Shown in pieces: positions 1-8,541 of a stretch of 57,927 bases of DNA. The notes under the pieces were generated by a model. That model was not told the DNA's origin. It ran no database searches and was given only the letters and a program-made list of their open reading frames with translations. The translations under genes and the position numbers were made by a program. Numbering within the stretch: the stretch's first letter is position 1; every line of letters starts with the position of its first letter. The DNA lies in assembly GCA_002364005.1 (NCBI GenBank), contig DEXG01000003.1, positions 40,303 to 98,229 on the forward strand, given 5' to 3'. This DNA comes from Phycisphaerales bacterium UBA3190 (lineage in GTDB: Bacteria; Planctomycetota; Phycisphaerae; Phycisphaerales; UBA1924).

Positions 1-8
1 GCTCGGCA

Positions 9-31
9 CCTCCCCGCGGGGCGCGGGGAGG
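9..31. other. Perfect hairpin downstream of aroDE
   Basis: A 9-bp perfect inverted repeat (arms 9-17 and 23-31, 5-nt loop) lies just beyond the stop of the leftward aroDE gene. No T-run follows on either strand, so it may be a transcript-end or stabilising hairpin and not a classic terminator. The rest of 1-55 shows nothing else. Confidence 0.4.
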
Positions 32-55
32 GACAAGCCGTGCACACGGAGCGGG

Positions 56-1753
56 TCACTCGGACAGCTTCTCGCGGACGAGCGTGTCGAAGAGGTCTTC
101 GGGCGCGGCCTGCCCGGTCCAGATCTCGAACTGGGCGGCGGCCTGTTTGACGAACATCGCCGCGCCGTCGATGGTGCGGTAGCCGCGTTCTTTGGCGGCT
201 TTGAGCATCGGGGTCTCGATGGGGTTGTAGACGGTGTCGAAGAAGACAGTGTCCGGCGAGAGGTTTGGCATGTCGGGGATGGGGATCGAGAGCCCGTCGG
301 GGTCGGGGCCGCCGGTCATGCCGACGGGGGTGCAGTTGATGTAGAGATCCGCGCGAGATGTTGATAGCTGATCGGTATCCAGCACTTCGATGAGGCCTTC
401 CCAGGTCGATTCTCTTCCGGTCATCAGCTCGGATTGGAGTTGCTGTGCCCTCTCGTGAGATCGGTTGGTGATTCGCACCAAAGAGCCATGTTCGAGCGCG
501 GCAGCAGCAGCGGCTCGTGCGACGCCTCCCGCGCCAATGATCACGATCTGGCGATGCTCTAGTTCACTGAACAGCTCTGGGATCAACTGCAAGATCGCGG
601 TGATATCGGTGTTGTAGAGATACTGACCTTCGGATTGCCAGCCTGATTTTCCTTCGTGTGACCAGGCGTATCCATCATGGAAGAAGGTGTTGGCAGCTCC
701 ATGCAGAGCAGCTTCGGCATGTCTGTCCGATTCACCGAAGATCTTTATCATGAAGCGTAAAGGGCTTTCAGCCGCGAGCCGAACAAGGTGCTCCTTGTGC
801 GGGATCGTTACACTTGCACCCATGAAATCGAGATCTTCGTGATCAATCAGCGACAGCACCGTCGCCTTGAACGACTCGTAGCTGCTTTCGACCGGCATCG
901 GCACATACACCCCATCCCAGCCGATCTGCTCGAAGCCGGCGTTGTGCACCAGCGGCGACATCGATTGCTTCACCGGCCAGCCGATGATGCCGTAGACCTT
1001 GGTGCTCGGCTTGATCGAGCGGAAGCGGTAGAGGCCCAGCAGGTCTTCGATGGTGATCTGGCCGGGGGCGGTGGTGGATTCGTCTCGCAGGGAGGCGAAG
1101 GTGAGGAAGCCGCCGAACTTGGGGGCGAGGATGCGGCTCATGATGCCGAAGTCGCCCATGCCCAGGGCGATGGTGGGCTTGGTCTGGTCGCGGAGGATCT
1201 CGAAGAGTTCGAGGTTGTCGCGGATCGAGCGGGCGCGGTAGGCGATCTTGATGACGCTGCACGCCGGCTCGTCCTGCATCTGCAGGAGCTTGCGGGTGAG
1301 GTCCGATGGACGGCCTTCGAAGTCGTGCGTGGAGAGGATCAGGCGGGTGGAGACGGCGCGCTGCTGCTTGGGATGGTTGACGCCGAGGTTTATTTTTTGG
1401 CGGATGTTGGCGGAGCGGGTGTAGGTGGCGAGTTCGACATCGATGTAGGCGGGCGGGTGGTCGGAGGTGCCCAGCGCTTCGTAGAGCGAGACGCGTTCGT
1501 CGTCGTCGCCGTGGTATTCGCCGCCCTCCCAGTGAGGGCGGCAGGTGACGATGCACGGCAGCGGGGAGCCCTTGACGAGATCGAGGACGCGATCAATCCG
1601 GTCCTGGAGCAGGTCGGTGGACTCTTCCTTGTCTTCGAAGAAGACATCGATGCGGAACTCGACGAGGTCCGCGCCGTGCTCGGCCGCGAGTGTCGCGTCG
1701 CGGATGGCGGACGCGTGTTCTTCAACCATGATGGGTACGCAGATCTGGGTCAT
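56..1753 (-). CDS. aroDE: Bifunctional 3-dehydroquinate dehydratase (type I) / shikimate dehydrogenase
   Basis: This 565-residue fusion catalyses two consecutive cytoplasmic steps of the shikimate pathway: dehydroquinate to dehydroshikimate, then to shikimate with NADPH. Residues 1-245 form the type I dehydratase, with catalytic H143 in STHDF and the Schiff-base lysine K169 in VIKIAYRA. Residues 252-565 form the dehydrogenase, with K320 in VTIPHKE, D383 in YNTDI and the nucleotide loop GAGGVARA at about 407. The substrate loop reads KQSMSP where HSLSP is more usual. The start at 1753 was chosen because its ATG overlaps the stop of fabZ (ATGA), which indicates translational coupling; an in-frame start at 1783 would overlap fabZ further. 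AroDE fusions are known in plants and some bacteria, including planctomycetes and chlamydiae. Confidence 0.93.
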   Translation of the reverse strand: MTQICVPIMVEEHASAIRDATLAAEHGADLVEFRIDVFFEDKEESTDLLQDRIDRVLDLVKGSPLPCIVTCRPHWEGGEYHGDDDERVSLYEALGTSDHPPAYIDVELATYTRSANIRQKINLGVNHPKQQRAVSTRLILSTHDFEGRPSDLTRKLLQMQDEPACSVIKIAYRARSIRDNLELFEILRDQTKPTIALGMGDFGIMSRILAPKFGGFLTFASLRDESTTAPGQITIEDLLGLYRFRSIKPSTKVYGIIGWPVKQSMSPLVHNAGFEQIGWDGVYVPMPVESSYESFKATVLSLIDHEDLDFMGASVTIPHKEHLVRLAAESPLRFMIKIFGESDRHAEAALHGAANTFFHDGYAWSHEGKSGWQSEGQYLYNTDITAILQLIPELFSELEHRQIVIIGAGGVARAAAAAALEHGSLVRITNRSHERAQQLQSELMTGRESTWEGLIEVLDTDQLSTSRADLYINCTPVGMTGGPDPDGLSIPIPDMPNLSPDTVFFDTVYNPIETPMLKAAKERGYRTIDGAAMFVKQAAAQFEIWTGQAAPEDLFDTLVREKLSE

Positions 1754-2181
1754 GCGCCGCTCGCCACGGGGGTGCTGACGCATGCCGGACGCATGGTGAT
1801 GCGACCCGAGCAGGCCACAGGCAACTGCTCCAGATCGGCGTCGGGCTCGATGAGGCGGACATCGCCCTTGAGGTCGATCGAGCCGTCGTCGTTGTCCTTG
1901 TGATGGGTGATGGTGACGCGGATGGTCGCCCCGGGGCGGACGAATGAGCCGTACTTGAGGGCCTTGGCCTGGGTCAGTACCCAGGGTGTTTCCGCGGCAT
2001 CATCGGGATCAAGCAGCTGGCGGGCGGCCTGCGTCATGGATTCGAGCATCATGACGCCCGGGAGCACCGGAAAGCCCGGGAAGTGATCCTGCAGGTATTC
2101 CTCGGCACTGGAGATGTGCTTGAGGGTCACGATGTGTGAATCGGTGCGTTCGAGGATGCGATCGACGAGGTTGAAGTGCAT
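1750..2181 (-). CDS. fabZ: 3-hydroxyacyl-ACP dehydratase, FabZ family
   Basis: A 143-residue hot-dog-fold dehydratase that would dehydrate 3-hydroxyacyl-ACP in fatty-acid elongation. The family signature is clear: HFPGFPVLPG carries the catalytic His (H33), and LESMTQAA carries the acidic residue (E47). The length is typical for FabZ. The ATG at 2181 gives the FabZ N-terminus; a longer in-frame extension to 2469 overlaps recO and has no family character. The stop overlaps the aroDE start by four bases, so the two genes probably form one leftward operon. A specialised hydroxyacyl-ACP dehydratase of another lipid pathway cannot be excluded. Confidence 0.85.
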   Translation of the reverse strand: MHFNLVDRILERTDSHIVTLKHISSAEEYLQDHFPGFPVLPGVMMLESMTQAARQLLDPDDAAETPWVLTQAKALKYGSFVRPGATIRVTITHHKDNDDGSIDLKGDVRLIEPDADLEQLPVACSGRITMRPACVSTPVASGA

Positions 2182-2227
2182 GGGGGGAGCATAGGTCGAG
2201 AGGTCATGATGCGTCCTAACCTCTCTC

Positions 2228-3007
2228 GTGGCGACGATCAAAGACCAAGCGATCTGCGTGCGGCACTGGGACTGGTCCGAGACCTCCCAGACGGTATCGC
2301 TCATGACCCGTGAGCACGGGCTGCTGCGTTGTCTGGCCAAGGGATCCAAACGCGAGCGTGCCCCGTTCTCCGGTGGCGTGGAGATCGCAACGCTGGGGCA
2401 GCTGGTCGCGATCATCCGACCCAACAGCGAGCTGGTGCTGCTGACACAGTGGGACCTGAGCGAGCCCATGTACCTGCTCCGTACAGATCTGGCTCGGTAT
2501 CACGCGGCGATGTATGCCATCGACCTGATCCCCCGCATGATCAACGACCACGACCCGCACCCGGAGCTGTATGACGCGTTGCGGGAGACATTGGAGATCC
2601 TGGGGGCAGCCGCCGATTGCCAGCCGATTGATATCGATCGAACCCTGCTGTGGTACCAGTGGACGCTGCTGGTCCAGATCGGGTCGCGTCCTGAGCTGCG
2701 GCTGGATGTGCGAGAGAGCAAGCCGATCGATGCCGGCAGTGATGTCTACGGCTTCCACGCCCGATTTGGGGGACTCACGGAAGATCCCGGAAACAGCAGC
2801 GAGCCCGATGTCTGGCGTGTGCGTCGCAGCACCGTCGATTTGCTGCGGCGATTGGATGACGCAGAATCGCTCGAATCGCTCTCAGGGTCAAGTTATGCCG
2901 ATTTAACCCGCGCCGGAGCGTTGCTCGCGCTCTATATCCGGACCTTGGTGGGGCAGGATATTCGCTCTGCCCACCCGCTTTACCCGCAGATGAGCCGGTC
3001 GATCTGA
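2228..3007 (+). CDS. recO: DNA repair protein RecO
   Basis: A 259-residue RecO, which helps load RecA on SSB-coated single-stranded DNA in the RecFOR pathway. The N-terminal OB-fold part begins with the RecO-like run AICVRHWDWSETS and continues with LVAIIRPNSEL; the helical RecO_C domain follows from about residue 85. The start is GTG at 2228, 46 bases from the divergent fabZ start, so the two genes share a short promoter region. The C-terminal zinc-binding cysteines seen in some RecO proteins are absent; many RecO proteins also lack them. Length is within the family range. Confidence 0.88.
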   Translation: MATIKDQAICVRHWDWSETSQTVSLMTREHGLLRCLAKGSKRERAPFSGGVEIATLGQLVAIIRPNSELVLLTQWDLSEPMYLLRTDLARYHAAMYAIDLIPRMINDHDPHPELYDALRETLEILGAAADCQPIDIDRTLLWYQWTLLVQIGSRPELRLDVRESKPIDAGSDVYGFHARFGGLTEDPGNSSEPDVWRVRRSTVDLLRRLDDAESLESLSGSSYADLTRAGALLALYIRTLVGQDIRSAHPLYPQMSRSI

Positions 3008-3119
3008 TACAAACTACACGGGAACGGTTGAACTCCGATCCAAACCCGGTCGATAGGGATGACGAGGGGTGGCCCACGACGGATCGGGGCTACACGCGTC
3101 ATCAGAAGAAACGACCCGC

Positions 3120-4631
3120 ATGGATACCCAGCTGCTCGATGACATTCTGAGTTGCCCGACCCTGCCGACGCTGCCGTCGGTCGCGATCCGTGTGCTTGAG
3201 CTGACCGCTGACCCCGATGTCAAGATGGAAGAGCTCGCGCAGGAGATCCAGTACGATCAGGGCATCGCTGCCAAGATCCTCCGCACCGTCAACTCAAGTT
3301 TCTTCGGTCTTCGTCGTCGCTGTTCTTCGATCGAGCACGCACTGGTGATGCTCGGGCTTGGCCCCGTGAAATCGCTGGTGCTGGGCTTCTCGCTCGTTCA
3401 GACCGTGAGCGGGGAAAACGGAGACGGTTTCGACTATCAGCAATACTGGAAACGCTGCCTGGTCAGCGCGATCGCGGCCAAGTATGCCGCTGAGCAGACG
3501 GGCAACAAGGACATTGTTGACGAGGCATTCCTGGTCGGTCTCTTCCAAGACATCGGCATGATCGCGATGCATCGCGCACTGGGTGAGGAGTACACCAAGG
3601 TGCTCGAGCAAACCGGGGGCGACCATACCAAGCTTGCCAAGCTGGAGCTGAGCGAGTTCGAGAATCAGCATTCGAGCATCGGCGCGATGATCTGTGAACG
3701 CTGGAAGATGCCCTACGAGATCATCATCCCGGTGCGATACCACGATCGCGCCACCGCGTGCCCAATGGAATACGGGCAGATCGCCCGGTGCGTGGGGCTG
3801 GGGAACATGGTCCATACCCTGCTGGAATCGGAGGACCCGACCGAGCACCTGCGTCGCGTGTATCAGAAGGGCATGGCCTGGATGGGGCTCGATGAGTCGC
3901 AGGTTGATCAGATCATCAAGGACACAGGAAACTCGACCAGAGAACTGGCAAGCATGTTCAGCATCGATGTCGGATCGGTCGCGAACCCCGACGAGGTGCT
4001 CGTCAAGGCGGATCGCCAACTGATCGAGCTTGCCAAGGATCAAAAAATTGAAGGATTCGCGGCCAAGCAGTTCTCCGAACTGCTCATGGACGGGGATGGC
4101 ACAGATGCCCTCACAGGCACACTGCTCCGCGAGGGCTTTGCCAAGGCCATCCGCGAGACATTCCCATCATCATTCAGAGGCCAACGCCCGCTGAGTATCG
4201 TCCAGCTCGTCATGGATGGCTTCGACGATCTGGCATCGGTAGTCGGTGAATCGGCTCAGGACGAGGTGCTGATCAGCACCGTCGTGATGCTGCGTCGCCA
4301 TTTCGAGCCCATGGGTGGGGTCGTCTGTCGACTGGGAGACTCGATCTTCGCGGTGGTGCTGCCGGGCATTGAACGCGTCGACGCGGTCCATGAATCAGAT
4401 GCGTGCTGCACCGAGTTCAGCGCCCGCCTGACCGAATGGGTTACGGATCTGCCTGAGATCAAGGATTGTGTCAAGATCGCGATCGGGGTGGCCACGCTGG
4501 ACGACGAATCTCGATCCATGCTGGTCAACGCGGACCTGCTGGTGAAAGCAGCGAGCCAGGCCGTGCTCGCGGCAAAGGCGTCCCAAGGATCAGCGACGAG
4601 GGCGTTTGTGCCCCGCAAGAAGGCCGCCTGA
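3120..4631 (+). CDS. HDOD-domain protein with a degenerate GGDEF-like C-terminus
   Basis: A 503-residue cytoplasmic signalling protein. Residues about 8-210 match the HDOD domain (CPTLPTLPSVAIRVLEL, KILRTVNSSFFG, EHALVMLGLGPVKSLVLG), an HD-superfamily fold that usually lacks the metal ligands and acts in regulation. Residues about 325-490 look like a diguanylate-cyclase fold: DALTGTLLREGF resembles the DxLTGLxNRxxF entry, and RLGDSIFAVVLPG sits where RxGGDEFAxLLP is expected. The active-site signature is GDSIF (residues 406-410), so cyclase activity is unlikely. The ATG at 3120 was chosen because the HDOD similarity starts there; a GTG at 3069 would add 17 residues with no family character. 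Partner and signal are unknown. Confidence 0.85.
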   Translation: MDTQLLDDILSCPTLPTLPSVAIRVLELTADPDVKMEELAQEIQYDQGIAAKILRTVNSSFFGLRRRCSSIEHALVMLGLGPVKSLVLGFSLVQTVSGENGDGFDYQQYWKRCLVSAIAAKYAAEQTGNKDIVDEAFLVGLFQDIGMIAMHRALGEEYTKVLEQTGGDHTKLAKLELSEFENQHSSIGAMICERWKMPYEIIIPVRYHDRATACPMEYGQIARCVGLGNMVHTLLESEDPTEHLRRVYQKGMAWMGLDESQVDQIIKDTGNSTRELASMFSIDVGSVANPDEVLVKADRQLIELAKDQKIEGFAAKQFSELLMDGDGTDALTGTLLREGFAKAIRETFPSSFRGQRPLSIVQLVMDGFDDLASVVGESAQDEVLISTVVMLRRHFEPMGGVVCRLGDSIFAVVLPGIERVDAVHESDACCTEFSARLTEWVTDLPEIKDCVKIAIGVATLDDESRSMLVNADLLVKAASQAVLAAKASQGSATRAFVPRKKAA

Positions 4632-4640
4632 TCGCGTCGC

Positions 4641-5864
4641 TTAGCTGTCGGGGATCATCTTCCCAAGGGTACAGCGATCCAGCGGGTAGCGATCACAGAG
4701 GTCCTGCAGGTCTTGAATCGTGATCGCTTCGATCTTGGCCAGCTCTTCATCGAGCGGTCGGTACTGCCCCGTCATGGTCCACAGACGCCCCAGACGCTGC
4801 ATGCGATCACCCGGGCGTTCCGCGCCGACCATCGCGGCTGTGGCCATCTTGGACCGCAGCCCGACCAGCTCATCATGGGTGATCGAGTCCCGCAGCCCGC
4901 GGATCTCCTTGACCATGACCTCCCAGATGTCGTCGAGTTTGTCCGGGTCGCCCGAGGCGTACACGAAGTAATCGCCCGTGCCGTCGAGCCCGTCGTAGCC
5001 CGCCTGGGCTTCTTCGGCGAGGCCGGTTTCGATCAATGCCCAGTGGAGCTTGGAGTTGTCGATGCCGCCGAGCATCTGCATGAGCAAAGCCGCGGCGTAT
5101 CGCTCGTCGTCATTGGCCGCCGGTGCCTGCGAGATCCCGATCAGGTACCCGCGGTTGACCCGCTCGTCGCGTAGCGTGAATGGCTCAGCGCCAACGCTGG
5201 GCGGGGTCGTCTCACGCTGCCCAACGCTCTGCTGCCAGTCGGCGCACAACGCAGCGATCTGTTCGACGGACTGGTCAAAGTCGACCTTGCCCGCCAACGC
5301 GACGACGGTCTTGTCAGCCGCGTATCGCTGGTTGAAATACTCGGCCATCTGATCGCGTGTCAGGGCGGTGATTGACTCCTTGGTGCCCAGCACGCGATGC
5401 CCGAGTCCGTGGCTCTTGTAGTGGCGTGCGATGGACTCTTCGTAGAGCACCCAGAACGGGTTGTCGGCGTACATCGCGATCTCTTCGAGGATCACGCCCT
5501 TCTCCGTATCAAAGTCACTCTGTCGCAACGCCGGACGCATCATCTTCGCCAGCAGTGACTGAGCGTCTTTGAAATGCTCGGGAATCACGCTGGCGTAGAA
5601 ACAGGTCAGCTCACGCGAGGTGTACGCGTTGTTGCTCGCCCCGAGGTTGTCGAAGCCCTGGTTGATCTGCTCGGCCGAGAGTTCCTCGGTCCCCTTGAAC
5701 ATCATGTGCTCGAGGTAGTGCGAGACGCCCATGATCGGCGTGGCTTCGTCACGGGCGCCGGCCTTCACAAAGAAGCCCGCGGCCGACGAGTGCGCGTCGT
5801 CGTCGGTCTCAGCGATAATGGTCATGCCCGTGTCGAGTGTGGTCTGATGATACTGAATGCTCAT
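4641..5864 (-). CDS. M16 family zinc protease (pitrilysin/insulinase-like)
   Basis: A 407-residue M16 peptidase of the single-chain processing-protease type. The inverted zinc motif HxxEH is intact as HYLEH (H49, E52, H53), followed by MMFKGTEE and, further on, the conserved SRELTCFYASV segment. No signal peptide is visible, so it is probably cytoplasmic. The start ATG at 5864 overlaps the stop of the upstream ThiD2-ThiE gene (ATGA), which argues for a two-gene leftward operon although no functional link to thiamine is obvious. It converges with the HDOD gene with only 9 bases between the two stops. Substrate unknown. Confidence 0.9.
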   Translation of the reverse strand: MSIQYHQTTLDTGMTIIAETDDDAHSSAAGFFVKAGARDEATPIMGVSHYLEHMMFKGTEELSAEQINQGFDNLGASNNAYTSRELTCFYASVIPEHFKDAQSLLAKMMRPALRQSDFDTEKGVILEEIAMYADNPFWVLYEESIARHYKSHGLGHRVLGTKESITALTRDQMAEYFNQRYAADKTVVALAGKVDFDQSVEQIAALCADWQQSVGQRETTPPSVGAEPFTLRDERVNRGYLIGISQAPAANDDERYAAALLMQMLGGIDNSKLHWALIETGLAEEAQAGYDGLDGTGDYFVYASGDPDKLDDIWEVMVKEIRGLRDSITHDELVGLRSKMATAAMVGAERPGDRMQRLGRLWTMTGQYRPLDEELAKIEAITIQDLQDLCDRYPLDRCTLGKMIPDS

Positions 5865-6949
5865 GGCGAGATCGTAGCGTCGCCCGCCTCTCGATGATGC
5901 GAGATTGACTCCACGATCGCCCGGCACACTGCTTCCGGCTGCGTGCTCGAGCACACGGCACTGCTGACGGCAACGCCCGGGCAGCCGATTCGCGCGAGTT
6001 CATCGATGTTCTGATCGTCGATCCCGGAGATCGCGAGCATGGGGGTCGACCGCGTACGCGGGTCGTTGAGATAGGCCTCGATCAGCTGTGTGCCCGCGAG
6101 ATCGGGCTTCGATTTGGTGGTGGATGTGAAGACCGGTCCAAGCCCGCAGGTGTCAGCGCCCTGCTCGATGGCCTCGATCGCGTGCTCGATGGTGGGGCAT
6201 GTGCGGCCGATCCAGCAGCCCGGGCCCAGCAGCGATCGAGCCGCATGGATTGGTAGGTCATCTTGGCCGAGGTGGACCCCGTCCGCGCCGACGAGGCGTG
6301 CGATGTGGACACGATCGTTGATCATGACATGCAGCCCCAGGGCGTGCGCCTCAGCGGTGAGCCGGGAGGTGTGCTCCAGGAAGTCCGCGTCTGGCATGGA
6401 CTTTTCACGCAGTTGCACGCAGTCTGCTCCGCCCGCGGCCGCCTGAGCGATGACCTCGCTGGGGGAGTGGTTCGTGCAGAGTGCATCGGTGACCAGCACG
6501 CACAGGGCCCACTGAGGGCATGGCGGGATCAGGGCCAGCAGCAGGTCGCGTTCGATGTCGTAGATCGCGTATCGGATGGATTCGAACGGGCTGCCCGATC
6601 GCCCCAGCACCTTGGCGCTCTCCTCGATCACCCGCATCGCTTCGCTCGCTCGCTTGGATGCGGCGCTGACCATGTCGCGGACACCGCCGGCTCGTGATTG
6701 CTCGGCTTCGGTGCTGATGCTCGTGCCCACATCGCCCGCGGTGTCCCGGCTGGCCAGCAGGCAGACGGAGCCGATCTGCATGGAGTCGATCGCGTTTCGC
6801 AGCTGGTGGCGTGCGATTTTGAGGCGCTGGCTGAGCTTCGCATCGTCGAGCACAAAGCGGGCGCAATCTTCCATGACGCGCAGCCCCTCGCTGGCCCTGT
6901 TCAGGTTCGCGTCGATCATGCGCAGCGTTGAATCGTCAAATCGGGGCAT
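5861..6949 (-). CDS. thiE: ThiD2-ThiE fusion: HMP-phosphate kinase-like domain plus thiamine-phosphate synthase
   Basis: A 362-residue fusion in thiamine synthesis. Residues 1-135 (RMIDANLNRASEGLRVMED, FVLDD, LRNAI) match the ThiD2 domain, which is found fused to ThiE in planctomycetes and relatives and is thought to replace ThiD as hydroxymethylpyrimidine-phosphate kinase. From about residue 145 a TIM-barrel ThiE follows with CVQLREK, MINDRVHIA, GVHLGQDD, LGPVFTSTTK and AISGI, the residues that bind HMP-PP and thiazole phosphate. The start MPRFDD at 6949 fits the family; a GTG extension to 7015 would overlap the divergent gene. The stop overlaps the downstream M16 protease start by four bases. 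Confidence 0.92.
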   Translation of the reverse strand: MPRFDDSTLRMIDANLNRASEGLRVMEDCARFVLDDAKLSQRLKIARHQLRNAIDSMQIGSVCLLASRDTAGDVGTSISTEAEQSRAGGVRDMVSAASKRASEAMRVIEESAKVLGRSGSPFESIRYAIYDIERDLLLALIPPCPQWALCVLVTDALCTNHSPSEVIAQAAAGGADCVQLREKSMPDADFLEHTSRLTAEAHALGLHVMINDRVHIARLVGADGVHLGQDDLPIHAARSLLGPGCWIGRTCPTIEHAIEAIEQGADTCGLGPVFTSTTKSKPDLAGTQLIEAYLNDPRTRSTPMLAISGIDDQNIDELARIGCPGVAVSSAVCSSTQPEAVCRAIVESISHHREAGDATISP

Positions 6950-7003
6950 GAGAAGTATCGAAACCGGGTGGCGAACTGGCGGGGGTCTGCCCACAATAGA
7001 GAT

Positions 7004-7753
7004 ATGGGCGAGCACGACGCATCATCATACGGCCTGGAACCAGCCGCAGAAGTTCCCGATCTGCCAGGCAGCGTCCGCATGGGCGAGGATATCGAAGCGG
7101 CACTGGACATGCTCGCGGCGGATCTGTTCGTCCAGTCGACCGGCTGCGTGTCGTCCTTCGGGCATTTTCACCTCGCACTCTCGCATGGACGAGCCCAAGA
7201 ACGGCTGGTCATGAAGCTGATGACCGATCCCAAGTACCGCTCGATCCCGTGGGACCGGACCCACATCTGGTCGGTTGCCGAGCATGGCCTAGAGCCCGGT
7301 CACCCCGACCACTCGATGACGCACTGGCGCGAGCTGGCCGCTGAGCCGGGCGGGATCCCAGACGAGCAGTTGCACGCCATCCACGCGCATCGCCCCGACG
7401 CCGCCAGTACCTACGAGCGGGAGCTGATCGAGCACCTGGAATGGCGGGAACGGGGGCACGACCGGCTCGATTTCGTGGTTCTGGGTGATGATCTTGAGCT
7501 GCTCCGCGGGATTGACGATCCCATGGGGCGATTGGTCGGCAGCAGCGAGCAAGCAGAGCGGGTGATGCTCACAAGGCGTTTGCTCAATGCTACACGGACG
7601 ATCGCCATCATCGGGATCGGGCATCCGGGGCGAAAACTTGTGGATACGCTGCGTGCCGATCGTGACCGAGTTGGCCTGTCGCCCGAGGTGGGGACCCTTC
7701 GATGGTATCTCGACGCGTATGCTTGCCGCTGCAGCGAAGAGGAGCCCCAGTGA
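7004..7753 (+). CDS. 6-phosphogluconolactonase-like protein lacking the active-site motifs
   Basis: A 249-residue protein with the frame of the 6-phosphogluconolactonase/GlcN6P-isomerase family: GHFHLALS (54-60), IPWDRTHIW, the STYERELIEHL helix, LDFVVLG and RVMLTRRLLNATRTIAI. The catalytic parts are gone. The usual SGGSTP loop reads SHGRAQE (60-66), the DER segment reads AEH (92-94), and the GMGxDGHxASLFP loop reads GDDLELLRGIDDP (161-173), without the catalytic His. Sugar-phosphate hydrolysis is therefore doubtful; a binding or regulatory role is possible. The start ATG at 7004 leaves 54 bases to the divergent thiE. The stop overlaps the GTG of the pseudouridine synthase gene, so they are probably cotranscribed. 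Confidence 0.75.
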   Translation: MGEHDASSYGLEPAAEVPDLPGSVRMGEDIEAALDMLAADLFVQSTGCVSSFGHFHLALSHGRAQERLVMKLMTDPKYRSIPWDRTHIWSVAEHGLEPGHPDHSMTHWRELAAEPGGIPDEQLHAIHAHRPDAASTYERELIEHLEWRERGHDRLDFVVLGDDLELLRGIDDPMGRLVGSSEQAERVMLTRRLLNATRTIAIIGIGHPGRKLVDTLRADRDRVGLSPEVGTLRWYLDAYACRCSEEEPQ

Positions 7754-8541
7754 ACAAACCGAGCGGTCATATTCAAGCCAATGAACGGGTCACTTTCTCG
7801 ATCCGGTATCAGGACGACGACCTGCTGGTGGTCGAAAAGCCCGCACGGGTGGTTACCCAGCCGGGCGTGGGGCACCAGCACGACACCCTGCTCAACGGGC
7901 TCTTCGCCAAGTTCGGGCCACAGCTCCAGCAGCTGGGTACCGCACGCGACTTCGGGCTGGTCCATCGACTCGACCGCGAGACCTCGGGCGTGCTCGTCGT
8001 GGCATTGACGGCTCAGGGATACGACGGCATGCGGGCGCTCTTCGAGCAGCGCAAGGTGAGCAAGTTCTACTGGGCGATCTGTCATAAAGCCCCGAGGGAC
8101 ACGCAGGGCGTGATCAAAAAGCCGATCGCCGAGCAGCTCAAACGCAAGGACCGGTATACCTCGATCAAATCGGCAAAGATCTCCGCGACCGGCAAGGCCG
8201 CGGTTACCGCGTACCGCGTGCTGGCCAGCAATGAGCTTGGGGCGCTGATCGAGGCCCACCCGGTCACCGGTCGCCTGCATCAGGTGCGTGTGCACCTCGA
8301 TCTGATCGGATCAGCGGTGCTCGGCGACAACCTCTACGGGCCCAATATCGTCCGCAAGGCCTCGTCGCGTCTGGCGCTCCACGCACACCGCCTGGTCTTC
8401 CAGCACCCGGTCACCGGCGAGAAGGTCGACATCGAAACAAAGTTCCCGCGTGATCTCAAGAACACGCTCAATCGGCTCAATCTCCCGAGCCCCGATGCGA
8501 TCGATCCCGGACAACTCAATCCGCCATCAACGCCCCAATAA
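7750..8541 (+). CDS. RluA/RluD family pseudouridine synthase
   Basis: A 263-residue RNA pseudouridine synthase. The catalytic motif HRLDRETSGVLVVA (Asp in HRLD), the early VVEKPARVVTQPG segment and the late HPVTGRLHQVRVHL and LGDNLYG blocks place it in the RluA/RluC/RluD family that modifies 23S rRNA or tRNA. No S4 RNA-binding domain precedes it, so it is closer to RluA-like short members; the exact target uridine cannot be read from sequence. The start is GTG at 7750, overlapping the preceding stop by four bases. Its 3' end overlaps the convergent hemW gene by 26 bases. Confidence 0.87.
   Translation: MNKPSGHIQANERVTFSIRYQDDDLLVVEKPARVVTQPGVGHQHDTLLNGLFAKFGPQLQQLGTARDFGLVHRLDRETSGVLVVALTAQGYDGMRALFEQRKVSKFYWAICHKAPRDTQGVIKKPIAEQLKRKDRYTSIKSAKISATGKAAVTAYRVLASNELGALIEAHPVTGRLHQVRVHLDLIGSAVLGDNLYGPNIVRKASSRLALHAHRLVFQHPVTGEKVDIETKFPRDLKNTLNRLNLPSPDAIDPGQLNPPSTPQ

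Noticed and set aside
788..1903. 371-residue open frame on the + strand
   Set aside because: It lies opposite aroDE and fabZ, has skewed Arg/Asp/Glu/Gly-rich composition and no family features; aroDE is unmistakable.
7411..8295. 294-residue open frame on the - strand
   Set aside because: Opposite strand of the pseudouridine synthase and lactonase-like genes, with no recognisable domain.
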